Made by a program: the position numbers and the translations under genes | Shown: positions 9,223 through 18,292 of the stretch, one piece after another | Layout of the letters: each line of letters opens with the position of its first letter | Position numbering within the stretch: the first letter of the stretch is position 1 | Notes under the pieces: model-generated | What the model saw: only the letters and a program-made list of their open reading frames with translations | Database searches by the model: none | Told to the model about the DNA's origin: nothing | Assembly (NCBI RefSeq): GCF_041893525.1 | Contig: NZ_CP169070.1 | DNA from: Phaeobacter bryozoorum | Lineage (GTDB): Bacteria > Pseudomonadota > Alphaproteobacteria > Rhodobacterales > Rhodobacteraceae | Length of the DNA: 64,000 nt | Reading direction: 5' to 3' (one strand)

Positions 9223-10196
9223 CTCAGTTTTCCTTTCAACAACAGCACGATGAACAGCAGCCCACCGCAGAATTCGATCACGATCGCAAGGCTGGACTGC
9301 AGGTCCAAAAGCCGCTCGAACAGGATCTGCCCCGCCACCAGAACCAGCGCCGCAATCAGCGCCGAAGCAGGCAGCAGCAGTGCGTGGCGATGGCTTTGCA
9401 TCAGGCTATGGGCAAGGCTGGTGACCAGCAGCCCGAGAAAGGCCAGCGGACCAACAAGGGCGGTGGAGACCGAAACGAGCGCCGCAATCACGCAGAGCAG
9501 CTGCAAATGCAGCCGGTCATACCGCACCCCCAGACTGCGGGCCTGATCGCGTCCCAAGGCCACGACATCCAGCAGCGCCGAGCGGCGCAGCAGCCACAGG
9601 GCAACCGGCAGGATCACCACCAGCGCCGCCAGCAGGGCGGTCCGGTCGATACTGCCGAACTGCGCAAACATGCGCCCCTGCACCACGGCAAAGGCCGACG
9701 GATCCATCAGCCGCTGCAAAAACCCGGCCAGCGTCCGCAGCAATACCGCAATCACCACGCCAACAAGGATCAGCAGCTGGATGTCCCCCCGGGTCCGCCG
9801 CAGCAGGCTGGTAAACAACAGCAGCGCCGCCGCCATCATCACGGCGGTGTCCAGCGCAAACCCGGCAAATCCCGACAGCTGCACCATCCCCGCAAGGCCG
9901 AAAACCGCAACCAGCACCGATTGGGTCAGCAGAAACAGCGCATCGAACCCCATGATCGAAGGCGTCAGGATCCGGTTCTGACTGAGCGTCTGGAACAGCA
10001 CAGTGGCCAGCCCGACCGCAGCCCCGACGCAGAGCAGCCCGGCCAGCTTCGTCATGCGCAGCCCAAGGATGTAGCGCGATGGGGCGCCCTCAGACCATGG
10101 CAGGCCCCAGCCGACAAAACCAACCGCCGCACCCATCAGCAGCCCCGCCAGCAGCAACAGGCGCCGGTCGATCCATGAGAAGGACAGGTCAACCAT
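9219..10196 (-). CDS. Ferric-siderophore ABC importer permease 2 (FecCD family)
   Basis: This inner-membrane subunit forms the translocation pore with the neighbouring permease. It has about 325 residues starting MVDLSFSWIDRRLLL, strongly hydrophobic, with FecCD features such as LGRDQARSLGVRYDRL (cytoplasmic coupling region) and VGPLAFLGLLV near the C-terminus. A longer open frame extends to 10307, but its N-terminus is Cys/Arg-rich and lies inside the upstream gene. ATG at 10196 gives a normal FecCD length and an 8-bp stop/start overlap (10189-10196) with the upstream permease. It ends in a 4-bp overlap with the ATPase gene. Confidence 0.93.
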   Translation of the reverse strand: MVDLSFSWIDRRLLLLAGLLMGAAVGFVGWGLPWSEGAPSRYILGLRMTKLAGLLCVGAAVGLATVLFQTLSQNRILTPSIMGFDALFLLTQSVLVAVFGLAGMVQLSGFAGFALDTAVMMAAALLLFTSLLRRTRGDIQLLILVGVVIAVLLRTLAGFLQRLMDPSAFAVVQGRMFAQFGSIDRTALLAALVVILPVALWLLRRSALLDVVALGRDQARSLGVRYDRLHLQLLCVIAALVSVSTALVGPLAFLGLLVTSLAHSLMQSHRHALLLPASALIAALVLVAGQILFERLLDLQSSLAIVIEFCGGLLFIVLLLKGKLR

Positions 10197-11193
10197 GTGC
10201 GCCCCGGCGCAGCAGCATGATGAGGAACAGCGCCGCTCCGAACAGCCCGAACACCGTGCCGGCCGGAATCTCGTAGGGCGCCCGCAGGACCCGCCCCAGC
10301 ATGTCACAGATCAACAGCAGCCCGGCGCCGGTGGCCGCCACCACGGGCAGGCTTTCACGCAGATTGTCGCCCATGATCCGGGACACCAGATTGGGCACCA
10401 CCAGCCCGACAAAGGGCAGCACGCCCACGGTGACAATCACCAGCGCCGACACCAGCGACACCACCACCACGCCAAAGCCCAGCACCTGCCGGTAGCGCAG
10501 ACCGAGGCTCCGGCTGGCGACCTCTCCCAGACCGGCAATGGTGAATTGATCCGCCACCAGATAGGCCAGCACCGCAAGGACGCCCGCCAGCCACAACAGC
10601 TCGTAACGCCCTGACAGGACGCCGGAAAACTCGCCACTCATCCAGATCGCCAGATATTGCAGCAGATCGGCCTGAAACGCGACGAAGCTGGCGCAGGCCG
10701 CAAGGATGCCGCCATAAACCAGCCCCACCAGCGGAACCAGCAGGGGCCGCTGCGGTGGAATGCGCCGGGCCAGCGCCAGAAAGACCAACGTCCCGAGCAG
10801 CGCTGCAACCGCCGCGCAGAGCATCTTGGCAAAGATCGGCCATGCCGGCGCCAGCAGGGTGGCCCCCAGCAGCCCCAGCATCGCCGCCTCATTGGTGCCG
10901 GTGGTGCCCGGCTCGACAAATCGGTTGCGCACCAGCAGCTGCATGATCACCCCAGCAACCGCCATCGTCGCGCCGGTCAGGATCACCGCCAGCGTGCGCG
11001 GTATGCGGCTGACCAGCAGCAGCTGCGCCGCCCGTGGGTCGTCAAACAGTGCCAGCGGCGAGACCTGAGTGACGCCAATCGCGCAACTCAGCACCGCCAG
11101 ACCCGCCAGCAGCAGCAGACACAGGCCCAGCCGCCCCGCCGGTGATCCGCCCGACACGCGGGCTGGCGCCGCGGTTTCAGCCACCGCGCGCAA
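10189..11193 (-). CDS. Ferric-siderophore ABC importer permease 1 (FecCD family)
   Basis: This is the first of the two FecCD permeases, 334 residues. Family signs are LLLVSRIPRTLAVILTGATMAVAGVIMQ-type sequence at residues 60-90, the coupling-region motif SRSLGLRYRQVLG and VGVLPFVGLVVPNLVSRI. Its start overlaps the end of the binding-protein gene by 17 bases (11177-11193), showing a tightly packed operon. YclN/FatD-type permeases for petrobactin or catecholates have the same organisation. Specificity is inferred from the adjacent petrobactin-type biosynthetic genes. Confidence 0.93.
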   Translation of the reverse strand: MRAVAETAAPARVSGGSPAGRLGLCLLLLAGLAVLSCAIGVTQVSPLALFDDPRAAQLLLVSRIPRTLAVILTGATMAVAGVIMQLLVRNRFVEPGTTGTNEAAMLGLLGATLLAPAWPIFAKMLCAAVAALLGTLVFLALARRIPPQRPLLVPLVGLVYGGILAACASFVAFQADLLQYLAIWMSGEFSGVLSGRYELLWLAGVLAVLAYLVADQFTIAGLGEVASRSLGLRYRQVLGFGVVVVSLVSALVIVTVGVLPFVGLVVPNLVSRIMGDNLRESLPVVAATGAGLLLICDMLGRVLRAPYEIPAGTVFGLFGAALFLIMLLRRGAHG

Positions 11194-12136
11194 ACCCGGC
11201 CAGGATATCCTCCAGCGTCGCGGTCATCGACTGGATGCCACCGCCTGCGATGTAGATGCTGGCGGAGTTCAGATAGATGACCTGACCTTTTTTCCAGGCC
11301 TCAGTCCCGGTCACCAGCGGATTGTCCAGCGTCGCGGCGGCGGCCTGATTGTCCTGCCCGATGGCACTGGCCCGGTCCACGACGATCAGCCAGTCGGGAT
11401 TCGCCTCAGCGATATATTCAAAGGAAATCGCCTCGCCATGGGGCGCGGCCTCCGCCGCCTCAGCCGTCGCCGCGGCAGGTTGCTCGACCACCGCTTCGGG
11501 CAGGTTCAGCGCGTTGTGAATCCAGCCAAAACGGGACTCGCGGCCATAGGTTGTCACCTTCGGACCATTGGTCATCACGATCAGCGCGCGCCCCCGGTCG
11601 GCAACCGCGGCGCGGGTGCTCTCCAGCTTGGCCAGAAACGCCGCCTCAAGCGTGGCGGCCTGCGCGCTCCGGCCCATCAGCGCGCCATAGCTGCGCAGCC
11701 GTGACAGCGCGATATCCACATGATCCGCGCCCCAGATCGTCATGTCCACGGTGGGCGCAATCTCCGAAAGCGCATCGACCTGAGCGGAGGACCGCCCGCC
11801 CGCAATGATCAGATCCGGCCCCAGCAGGGCAATCGCCTCGAAATCCGGTTCAAACAGCGTCCCGACCGGGGTCGCCTGCGCCTGCTCGGCGTTCAGATAA
11901 TCGACATACAGCCGCGATGGCAGCCCTGCCATCGGCACATCCAGTGCCGCCAGCGTATCCGCAGCTGCAACATCCAGCACCACTAGGGCCTGCGGCTGCG
12001 ACGGCACAGCCTGCGCGCCCCGCGCGGTGTCAAGAAGGGGTGTCTCCGGCCTGTCGTCATTGGCGGCAGCAGCGCCGACCAATCCAAGCACCAGCGCAGC
12101 AGTCAGCTGCAATCGCGTCCAATTTGCCATGTTCAA
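11177..12136 (-). CDS. Periplasmic ferric-siderophore binding protein
   Basis: This protein captures the ferric siderophore in the periplasm and delivers it to the FecCD permeases. The 319-residue precursor begins with a Sec signal peptide (hydrophobic core LTAALVLGLVGAAAA, likely cut near residue 25) with no lipobox cysteine. The periplasmic-binding fold has two lobes, with LVVLDVAAADTLAALDVPMAG near residue 50 and LLGPDLIIAGGRSSAQVDAL near 105. This resembles the YclQ/FatB/CeuE group that binds petrobactin and other catecholates. It is the first gene of the leftward importer operon and is divergent from the TonB receptor, sharing a 275-bp promoter region. Confidence 0.93.
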   Translation of the reverse strand: MNMANWTRLQLTAALVLGLVGAAAANDDRPETPLLDTARGAQAVPSQPQALVVLDVAAADTLAALDVPMAGLPSRLYVDYLNAEQAQATPVGTLFEPDFEAIALLGPDLIIAGGRSSAQVDALSEIAPTVDMTIWGADHVDIALSRLRSYGALMGRSAQAATLEAAFLAKLESTRAAVADRGRALIVMTNGPKVTTYGRESRFGWIHNALNLPEAVVEQPAAATAEAAEAAPHGEAISFEYIAEANPDWLIVVDRASAIGQDNQAAAATLDNPLVTGTEAWKKGQVIYLNSASIYIAGGGIQSMTATLEDILAGFARGG

Positions 12137-12411
12137 TCCCGTCAGATGGAGGAAGGCTGGCGATATGGCTGGCTCAAAATCGCCCGCTTGTTAGGCCGGG
12201 ACCGGGCAAAAGTCCAGACGTCATTGCCTGCGCTGTCTGTCCACAGCACGCTGCGGGGCCCGGTCATCAGCCAGACAGCCAGACAGGTAAGGCAAGATTT
12301 TTTGCCACCGCTGCTTGCAAGGTACCGCAATGCTCACTATGAGACCCAAGGCCCCAGCGGGGGCAAAGCCAGGTTACCCCAAGCTATCAGCACATTATCA
12401 CGCGGGTTAAC
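12137..12411. promoter_or_regulatory. Divergent promoter region, siderophore importer / TonB receptor
   Basis: This 275-bp gap must hold the promoters for both the leftward import operon and the rightward receptor gene. I see no gene in it and no confident Fur, RirA or Irr box. Local structure includes GGCAA-GATTTT-TTGCC at 12291-12306 and a small GCCCC-AGC-GGGGG hairpin at 12351-12363. Iron control is expected for these functions but I cannot point to the operator. Confidence 0.4.
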
Positions 12412-14406
12412 ATGGCACATCAAACAGCACAGAAATCCTCCCTCCTCATGACCGGGCTGCTGTGCAGCACGGCGCTCACTCTCTTTTCCGCAACAACAGG
12501 TTACGCGCAGGACGACACTGTCCTGTCGCTCGACCCCATCCTTGTGAAGCAGCGCGACAGCGATGGCGAAGCCGCTGACCGGGCGACGGCGGTCTATGTG
12601 GCGGATGCGGAAATCGAACGCGCCGCGATGGGCGATCTGAAAGACCTTTTTGCCGGAATCGCCTCGGTGTCGGTGGGCGGGGCAATCCCGGTGGCGCAGA
12701 AGATCTACGTCAACGGCATCGACATGCTGAAACTGGCGGTACAGGTCGACGGCGTGTCCCAGAACAACCGCGTGTTCCACCACGCCAGCGCAAATGCCTT
12801 TGACCCCGGCCTGATGAAATCCGTCCGGGTCGATCCCGGTGTGGCCCCGGCCGATGCAGGCCCCGGCGCCCTGGCCGGTCGGGTGGTGATGGAAACTATC
12901 GACGCCGAGGACATCCTGACCGACGGTCAGGCCATTGGCGGCAAAGCACGTCTCAGCTACGGCGAAAACGGCGATACCTTCGGCAGCTCTCTGACGTTGG
13001 CCGGGCAGGCAGACGGGTTCGAGATCCTGCTCTACGGCAAGCGCATGACCGGTGACGATTACACCGATGGCGCCGGCAACACGGTGGGCGGCACCCGCAG
13101 CGACCTGACCGCCGGCCTGTTGAAACTGGCCTATCAGACCGACGAAGGCCACCGGTTCGAGTTCTCGGGCCAGCAGATGCAGGACACCGCCCTGCGCAAC
13201 CGCCGCGCCAATTTCGGCACAGCGTCCTTCAACCCGCTTGGCACGGTCTACGACACCAAACGCACGGTCTATTCGCTGCGCTACGAGGATGTGAACGGCG
13301 GCGGCAACTGGGATCCCTCGGCCACCATCGGATTTTCCGAGAATGAGATCGGCAGCATCGGCACCACAGAAACCAGCGTGGGTGTGACCCGGACCTATTC
13401 CGCGACCTTCCAGAACCGGTTCCACCTGTCAGAGAGCGATACCATCACCGCCGGGGTGGACTTCCAGGACCAGAAAAGCACCGCAAGCGGCGATTTCTGG
13501 GGCAGCAATCGCCCCTCGGAACAAAGCCGGACCGTCGGCGTCTTTGCCCAGGCCCGCCTGCAACCCAGCGACCGGCTGAAGGTCTCCGCCGGTCTGCGCT
13601 ATGACTGGAACGATTTTACCGGCCAGGACTTCGGCCAGAGCGGCAGCCCCTATCAGCAGGACAGCTCCGGGCTGAGTGGCAACCTCTCTATCGTCTATAG
13701 CGTCAATGATGCGCTGTCCCTGCGGGCGGGCTATTCCAACGTCTTTGGCGGGATCGGGGTCGAGGACAACTTCCTGTTCTTCCGCGACTGGGATTATTCG
13801 GCGCTGAAACCGCGCCGTGCCAGCAATGTTGTCATCGGCGCCGACTGGCAGAGCGGCAACTGGACCCTTGGCGCAGAAGCTTTCCAGACCAGGATCGACG
13901 ACACCCGTGACGTCGCAGGCCCGGTGGTCACCAGCTATGATTTCGAAAGCCGGGGCTACAATCTGGGCGCCACCTATGGCTGGGAGGGCGGCTTTGCCCG
14001 GCTGACCTTCAGCGACAGCGAAACCCGCGTCAACGGCGCGCCCGCCTCCGGCTACTACCTGCTGGATTCCGGGGCCCCGATCGGACAGGTGCTGGCGCTT
14101 GAGGTGCAGCAGGAACTGCCTCAATGGAACCTGGTTGTCGGCGGTCATATCGACGCGGCCTTTGACTATGATCCAAAGCTGAACGAGGTTGACCCCACAA
14201 CCAAACTGGAAGGCTACGAGGTGCTGAACCTCTTTGCCGAATATCGCCCGGCCGCCTATGACAATGTCTCGATCCGCGCCGAGATCAACAACGTCTTTGA
14301 CCGTCAATACGCCGACCGCGCCACCTATGGCGGCGATTATCCCGGCTTTGCAACGCTTAAGGAACCGGGCCGTTCGGTCTCCATCGTGGCCAATGTCTCC
14401 TTCTGA
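12412..14406 (+). CDS. TonB-dependent outer-membrane siderophore receptor
   Basis: This outer-membrane gated channel imports the ferric siderophore using TonB energy. The 664-residue precursor has a signal peptide ending near GYAQ (about residue 33). A plug domain (about 45-160) contains KIYVNGIDMLKLAVQVDGV. A 22-strand-type barrel follows, ending in an aromatic residue (VANVSF). The motif VFDRQYADRATYGGDYPG near the C-terminus is typical of TonB receptors. No convincing ribosome site precedes ATG 12412; in-frame ATG 12448 would still leave a signal peptide. The gene is divergent from the importer operon and upstream of the siderophore biosynthesis operon, so the cognate ligand is probably the petrobactin-type product. 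Confidence 0.92.
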   Translation: MAHQTAQKSSLLMTGLLCSTALTLFSATTGYAQDDTVLSLDPILVKQRDSDGEAADRATAVYVADAEIERAAMGDLKDLFAGIASVSVGGAIPVAQKIYVNGIDMLKLAVQVDGVSQNNRVFHHASANAFDPGLMKSVRVDPGVAPADAGPGALAGRVVMETIDAEDILTDGQAIGGKARLSYGENGDTFGSSLTLAGQADGFEILLYGKRMTGDDYTDGAGNTVGGTRSDLTAGLLKLAYQTDEGHRFEFSGQQMQDTALRNRRANFGTASFNPLGTVYDTKRTVYSLRYEDVNGGGNWDPSATIGFSENEIGSIGTTETSVGVTRTYSATFQNRFHLSESDTITAGVDFQDQKSTASGDFWGSNRPSEQSRTVGVFAQARLQPSDRLKVSAGLRYDWNDFTGQDFGQSGSPYQQDSSGLSGNLSIVYSVNDALSLRAGYSNVFGGIGVEDNFLFFRDWDYSALKPRRASNVVIGADWQSGNWTLGAEAFQTRIDDTRDVAGPVVTSYDFESRGYNLGATYGWEGGFARLTFSDSETRVNGAPASGYYLLDSGAPIGQVLALEVQQELPQWNLVVGGHIDAAFDYDPKLNEVDPTTKLEGYEVLNLFAEYRPAAYDNVSIRAEINNVFDRQYADRATYGGDYPGFATLKEPGRSVSIVANVSF

Positions 14407-14442
14407 GCGGCGGGTCTGACCCCGCTCCGGCCCTCACCCTTC

Positions 14443-14467
14443 GGGCGCGCCAGACTGTGGCGCGCCC
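14443..14467 (+). terminator. Hairpin after TonB receptor gene
   Basis: A perfect 9-bp stem, GGGCGCGCC (14443-14451) with GGCGCGCCC (14459-14467), has a 7-nt loop. There is no T-run. It probably ends the receptor transcript ahead of the biosynthetic operon promoter region. Confidence 0.6.
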
Positions 14468-14536
14468 GCTTCGGCAGAAACACACCTACGGCGATCAAAA
14501 CCCTTTTGAAACATGTCCGTATTGCCTAAGACCAAC

Positions 14537-14550
14537 GCATGAAATCATGC
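14537..14550. promoter_or_regulatory. 14-bp palindrome upstream of the siderophore biosynthesis operon
   Basis: GCATGA-AA-TCATGC is a perfect dyad about 185 bases before the first biosynthetic gene. A possible -35-like TTGAAA lies at 14506-14511, so the dyad could overlap the transcription start. It is a candidate operator only; the protein that would bind it is unknown. The rest of 14468-14733 holds no gene that I can support. Confidence 0.35.
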
Positions 14551-14733
14551 CAAGGCGGCTGGGGTCTCCTCACCGCTTAGCCGCCAGCATTCCGCCAGTT
14601 CTCCTGTAACATCGCCAGACCGCTTACCCCGCCGGGATCCCTCTTCGGTGGCGCTGTCTGGCATCGCTGCGGAAGCGCTGTAAGAGATGCACCCAATTCC
14701 ATACCGCCCCATGCGGGCGGCGGGGCCGGTCCG

Positions 14734-16557
14734 ATGATGGTTTATCAGACAGGCCTGTTCCCCGACCCGCTGTCGGTCCCACCGACCGATCCCCACCCGG
14801 ATGCCGCCGCGGAGGCGGCGCTGGCGGCCAGCCTTCAGGCGCTGCTCAACGGCTTTCTGCGCGAATGCCCCGAGCTGCCCGGCGACCACAGGTCATCGGC
14901 CCCGGATCGCGCGCCCCGGATCGACATTGCGCTGGCGCATATCCCCGCCGTGCTGCGGCTTGGCCTGCGCTATACCTCCCGGACCGGCCCGCTGAAATTC
15001 GGCGCCGCGCAGCTGCGGTTTTGCGGCGAAACCTATTGGCAGCCGGCGCCACCGGTCCAGACCATCAGCCTGATCGCGCAGGAGTGTTTTCACCGCTCCG
15101 GCGCAACGGATCCGGCCAGACTGGCAGAGTTCCTGCGCGCCATTTTCAACAGCAACGCCGAGATCGAAGCCGCGCTGCGGCGCACCGCGCCGAGCCCCAG
15201 CCCGCACCAGTTCCGGCAGGCGGAACAATCGCTGGTCTTTGGTCACTGGCTGCATCCCACACCCAAAAGCCGCGACGGCCTGACCGATTGGCAGCAGCGG
15301 GCCTATGCACCTGAATATGCAGGAGAGTTCCAGCTACACCTATTTGCCGCCCGGACCGAGATCACCCGCCAGGACAGCGCCGCCGCGCCGCTGTCGCAGA
15401 TCCTGCGCGATATTGGGGGCCTGACCGATGGCCTCTGCCTGCACCCGGGCGAGCAGCTGATCCCGGCCCATCCGCTTCAGGCGCAGGCGCTGCTGCTCGA
15501 TCCCGCCGTTCAGGCCCTGCTGGCCAGCGGTCAGCTGCGCGATCTGGGGTCTGCCGGTCCGGCTTTCACCCCGACGTCGTCCCTGCGGACGGTCTTTGCC
15601 GCCGAGTGCCCCTGGATGCTCAAATTCTCGGTGCCGGTGCGGCTGACCAATTCGCTGCGCGTGACCCTTGCCAGTGAATTGCAGCAGGGGGTTGCGATGG
15701 CGCGGCTGCTGCGGCGTCTGAACATCGCAACCAGCCTGCCAAAGTTTCAGATCATCGACGATCCGGCCTATCTGACCCTGACCCTGCCGGAGCGCCGCGA
15801 AAGCGGTTTCGAGGTGATTTTCCGCAAGAACCCCTTTGCAGGTGAGGCGGGCGCCGGCATCTTCCCCCTCGCCGCGCTTACGGCCGATCCGCGACCGGGG
15901 TGTGCCTCGCTGCTGGCCACGCAGATCGCCGATCTCGCCGCGCGCCAGCGCAGCACCCGAAGACAGGCGGCGACGCGCTGGTTCGGCGCCTATCTCGACT
16001 GTATGCTCACCCCGGTTCTGACGCTCTATGACCGGCACTGCATCGCCCTTGAGGCGCATCAGCAGAACGCCTTGCTGGATCTGTCCGAGGGGCTGCCCCG
16101 GCAGGGCTTCTACCGCGACAATCAGGGCTATTTCATCACCGATGATGCCTTTGCCCCACTGCGCCAGATCGAGCCCAGCCTCGCCGATGTGCCTGCGCTG
16201 GTGTTCAGCCGCACCCATATCAACGCCCGCCTGACCTACTACCTTGTGGTCAACCAGATCTTTGCGGTGATCTGGCGCATGGGCTGCGACGGGCTGCTTA
16301 GCGAAGACGCGCTGCTGCAACAGCTGCGCGATGAGTTGCACCGCCTGCGGCCGCGCTTTACCGGACCCGCGCGCGCGCTGGTGGAGCAGCTGCTCTATGC
16401 GCCACGGCTGGCGACCAAGGCCAATCTGCTGACCCGCCTGCACGATCTGGATGAATTGCAGACCGACACTCAGGAAGGGCTGTTTGTCGATATCCCCAAT
16501 CCGATTGCCGCCCCGCAACGCCAGACCAGAGAGGTGATGCAAGATGCCTGTCTATGA
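14734..16557 (+). CDS. asbA: NRPS-independent siderophore synthetase, IucA/IucC family (AsbA-like)
   Basis: This enzyme activates a citrate carboxylate with ATP and condenses it with a polyamine. By analogy with petrobactin the partner is spermidine or its 3,4-dihydroxybenzoyl derivative. The 607-residue protein has the IucA/IucC N-terminal domain with GHWLHPTPKSRDGL near residue 170 and IPAHPLQAQALLLD near 248. Next come TPTSSLRTV near 285 and KFSVPVRLTNSLR near 300, then a FhuF-like C-terminal domain from about 440. It opens a four-gene operon and overlaps the next gene by 14 bases. The assignment as AsbA rather than AsbB rests on gene order in the known asb operon. Confidence 0.85.
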   Translation: MMVYQTGLFPDPLSVPPTDPHPDAAAEAALAASLQALLNGFLRECPELPGDHRSSAPDRAPRIDIALAHIPAVLRLGLRYTSRTGPLKFGAAQLRFCGETYWQPAPPVQTISLIAQECFHRSGATDPARLAEFLRAIFNSNAEIEAALRRTAPSPSPHQFRQAEQSLVFGHWLHPTPKSRDGLTDWQQRAYAPEYAGEFQLHLFAARTEITRQDSAAAPLSQILRDIGGLTDGLCLHPGEQLIPAHPLQAQALLLDPAVQALLASGQLRDLGSAGPAFTPTSSLRTVFAAECPWMLKFSVPVRLTNSLRVTLASELQQGVAMARLLRRLNIATSLPKFQIIDDPAYLTLTLPERRESGFEVIFRKNPFAGEAGAGIFPLAALTADPRPGCASLLATQIADLAARQRSTRRQAATRWFGAYLDCMLTPVLTLYDRHCIALEAHQQNALLDLSEGLPRQGFYRDNQGYFITDDAFAPLRQIEPSLADVPALVFSRTHINARLTYYLVVNQIFAVIWRMGCDGLLSEDALLQQLRDELHRLRPRFTGPARALVEQLLYAPRLATKANLLTRLHDLDELQTDTQEGLFVDIPNPIAAPQRQTREVMQDACL

Positions 16558-18289
16558 CCTCGCATGCCCATTGGGCAAAGCACAGCCCCACCCGCAAACC
16601 CGGCAGACCCGCGGCGCGCTGCGGGTGCTGCGCCAGCTATGCGAAGCGCTGTTGAGCGAAGGCTGCGCCCAAGACATCACCTGGCACGATCGCGGATTGC
16701 GCTGGCAGCTCGGCAACCGGTCGTTCCGCGCCAGCGGGCGCTGTGGCGCCTTTGGCCGTTATCGGCTGGATGCCGGCAGCATCGAGATGGCACAGGAGCA
16801 CGGCTGGCAGCCCGCCGCGCTGGAGGACGTGCTCTCGGCGCTCACGGCCCCGGCGGCGGCACTGGCCGCGCTGCGCGTCGACCTTGACCGCACCGCCCAT
16901 CTGGATGATCTCAACCACCGGCAGATCCCCCGCCCGCCCCGGCGGCACCAGCTGGGCATCGCCGATATGGAGCGCGCCATCCACGAAGGCCACCCCTACC
17001 ACCCCTGTTACAAGGCGCGCAGCGGTTTTAGCGACCGCGATCATCTCCGCTACGGGCCTGAGGCAGGGCAGAGTTTTCGCCTGATCGGGCTGCTGTTGCA
17101 CCCCGCGCTGGTCCAACAGCGCCTGCCCGATGCGGATTTCTGGCCCCGCGAGCTGGGACCGGCGGAATGGGAGCGCATCCGCAGCCTCGCCGCCATGCGC
17201 AGCGCCGAGGGCTTTGCCCTGCTGCCGGTCCACCCCTGGCAATGGAACCAGCTGGCACAGGATCCGCTGGTGCAGGCCTGGCACGCTGCAGGCCAGCTGA
17301 TCCCCCTCGGCGAGATCGGCGACCGCTACAGGGCGACCCAATCGGTGCGCACGCTGACGAACGCCGACCAGCCGCAGCGCGCCCATGTCAAAACCGCAAT
17401 GACCATGCGCAACACCTCGTCCCTGCGCACATTGATCCCCGAAACCGTCACCATCGCGCCGCTGATATCGGACTGGCTTGCTGCGGTGATCGCCAGTGAC
17501 CCGCTGTTGCAGGATCGCTATCCGCTGACCCTGCTGCCGGAATATGCCGGCATCATCGCCGGGCGCGGCACCGCGCTGGAGGGGCATCTGGCCGCGATCT
17601 GGCGGCAAAGCCCGGCCTCGCTCGGTCTGGCGGACAATCAGATGATGCCGTTCAACGCGCTGGCCCTGACAGAAGAGGACGGCAAGCCGCTGATCGCCCC
17701 CTGGATTGCCGCCCACGGGCGCGACCGCTGGCTGGCGCAGCTGATTGAAACGGCGGTACTGCCGGTCTGGCACCTGATGGTGGCCCATGGCATCGGGCTG
17801 GAAGCCCATGGGCAGAACCTCATCCTTCAGCATGACAACGGCTGGCCGACCGGCCTCATTGCCCGCGATTTCCACGATGGTGTCGAATATGTCGACACCC
17901 TGCTGTCCCAGCCCGCGCTACGCCCCGATCTGGCGGCGATTGACCCCGCCTTTGCCAGCGCAGAGCCGGATCAGTTCCACGCGCTCTCCTGTGCTGACGG
18001 GCTGCGCGAATTGGTGATGGACACGCTCTTTGTCTTCAACCTCGCGGATCTGTCGGACCTCCTGCAACGCCATTTCGACCTGCCGGAGACCCGGTTCTGG
18101 CAGCGCCTGCGCGACCGGCTGGACCGCTACGCCGCCGATCACGGGCAGCAACAGCGCATGGCGGCCTTCGCTCCCTTTGCGCGCCAGATCCACGCCGAAA
18201 GCCTGATCACCCGCAAAATCGACCCCGACCGACGCGGCAGCTACCGCCATCTCATCGACAACCCTCTGGCCACTGCAAAGGACAGCTGA
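16544..18289 (+). CDS. asbB: NRPS-independent siderophore synthetase, IucA/IucC family (AsbB-like)
   Basis: This second NIS synthetase of the pathway has 581 residues. It shows GHPYHPCYKARSGFS near residue 150, LLPVHPWQWNQLAQD near 225, HVKTAMTMRNTSSLRT near 282, and the active-site region EAHGQNLILQ with RDFHDGVEYVDT near 425-450. In the petrobactin model the two synthetases add the two arms to citrate in turn. The pair, with the aryl-acid genes downstream, is diagnostic of a petrobactin-type pathway. Translation probably couples to the upstream gene through the 14-base overlap. Only 3 bases separate it from the ligase gene. Confidence 0.87.
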   Translation: MPVYDLACPLGKAQPHPQTRQTRGALRVLRQLCEALLSEGCAQDITWHDRGLRWQLGNRSFRASGRCGAFGRYRLDAGSIEMAQEHGWQPAALEDVLSALTAPAAALAALRVDLDRTAHLDDLNHRQIPRPPRRHQLGIADMERAIHEGHPYHPCYKARSGFSDRDHLRYGPEAGQSFRLIGLLLHPALVQQRLPDADFWPRELGPAEWERIRSLAAMRSAEGFALLPVHPWQWNQLAQDPLVQAWHAAGQLIPLGEIGDRYRATQSVRTLTNADQPQRAHVKTAMTMRNTSSLRTLIPETVTIAPLISDWLAAVIASDPLLQDRYPLTLLPEYAGIIAGRGTALEGHLAAIWRQSPASLGLADNQMMPFNALALTEEDGKPLIAPWIAAHGRDRWLAQLIETAVLPVWHLMVAHGIGLEAHGQNLILQHDNGWPTGLIARDFHDGVEYVDTLLSQPALRPDLAAIDPAFASAEPDQFHALSCADGLRELVMDTLFVFNLADLSDLLQRHFDLPETRFWQRLRDRLDRYAADHGQQQRMAAFAPFARQIHAESLITRKIDPDRRGSYRHLIDNPLATAKDS

Positions 18290-18292
18290 CCC

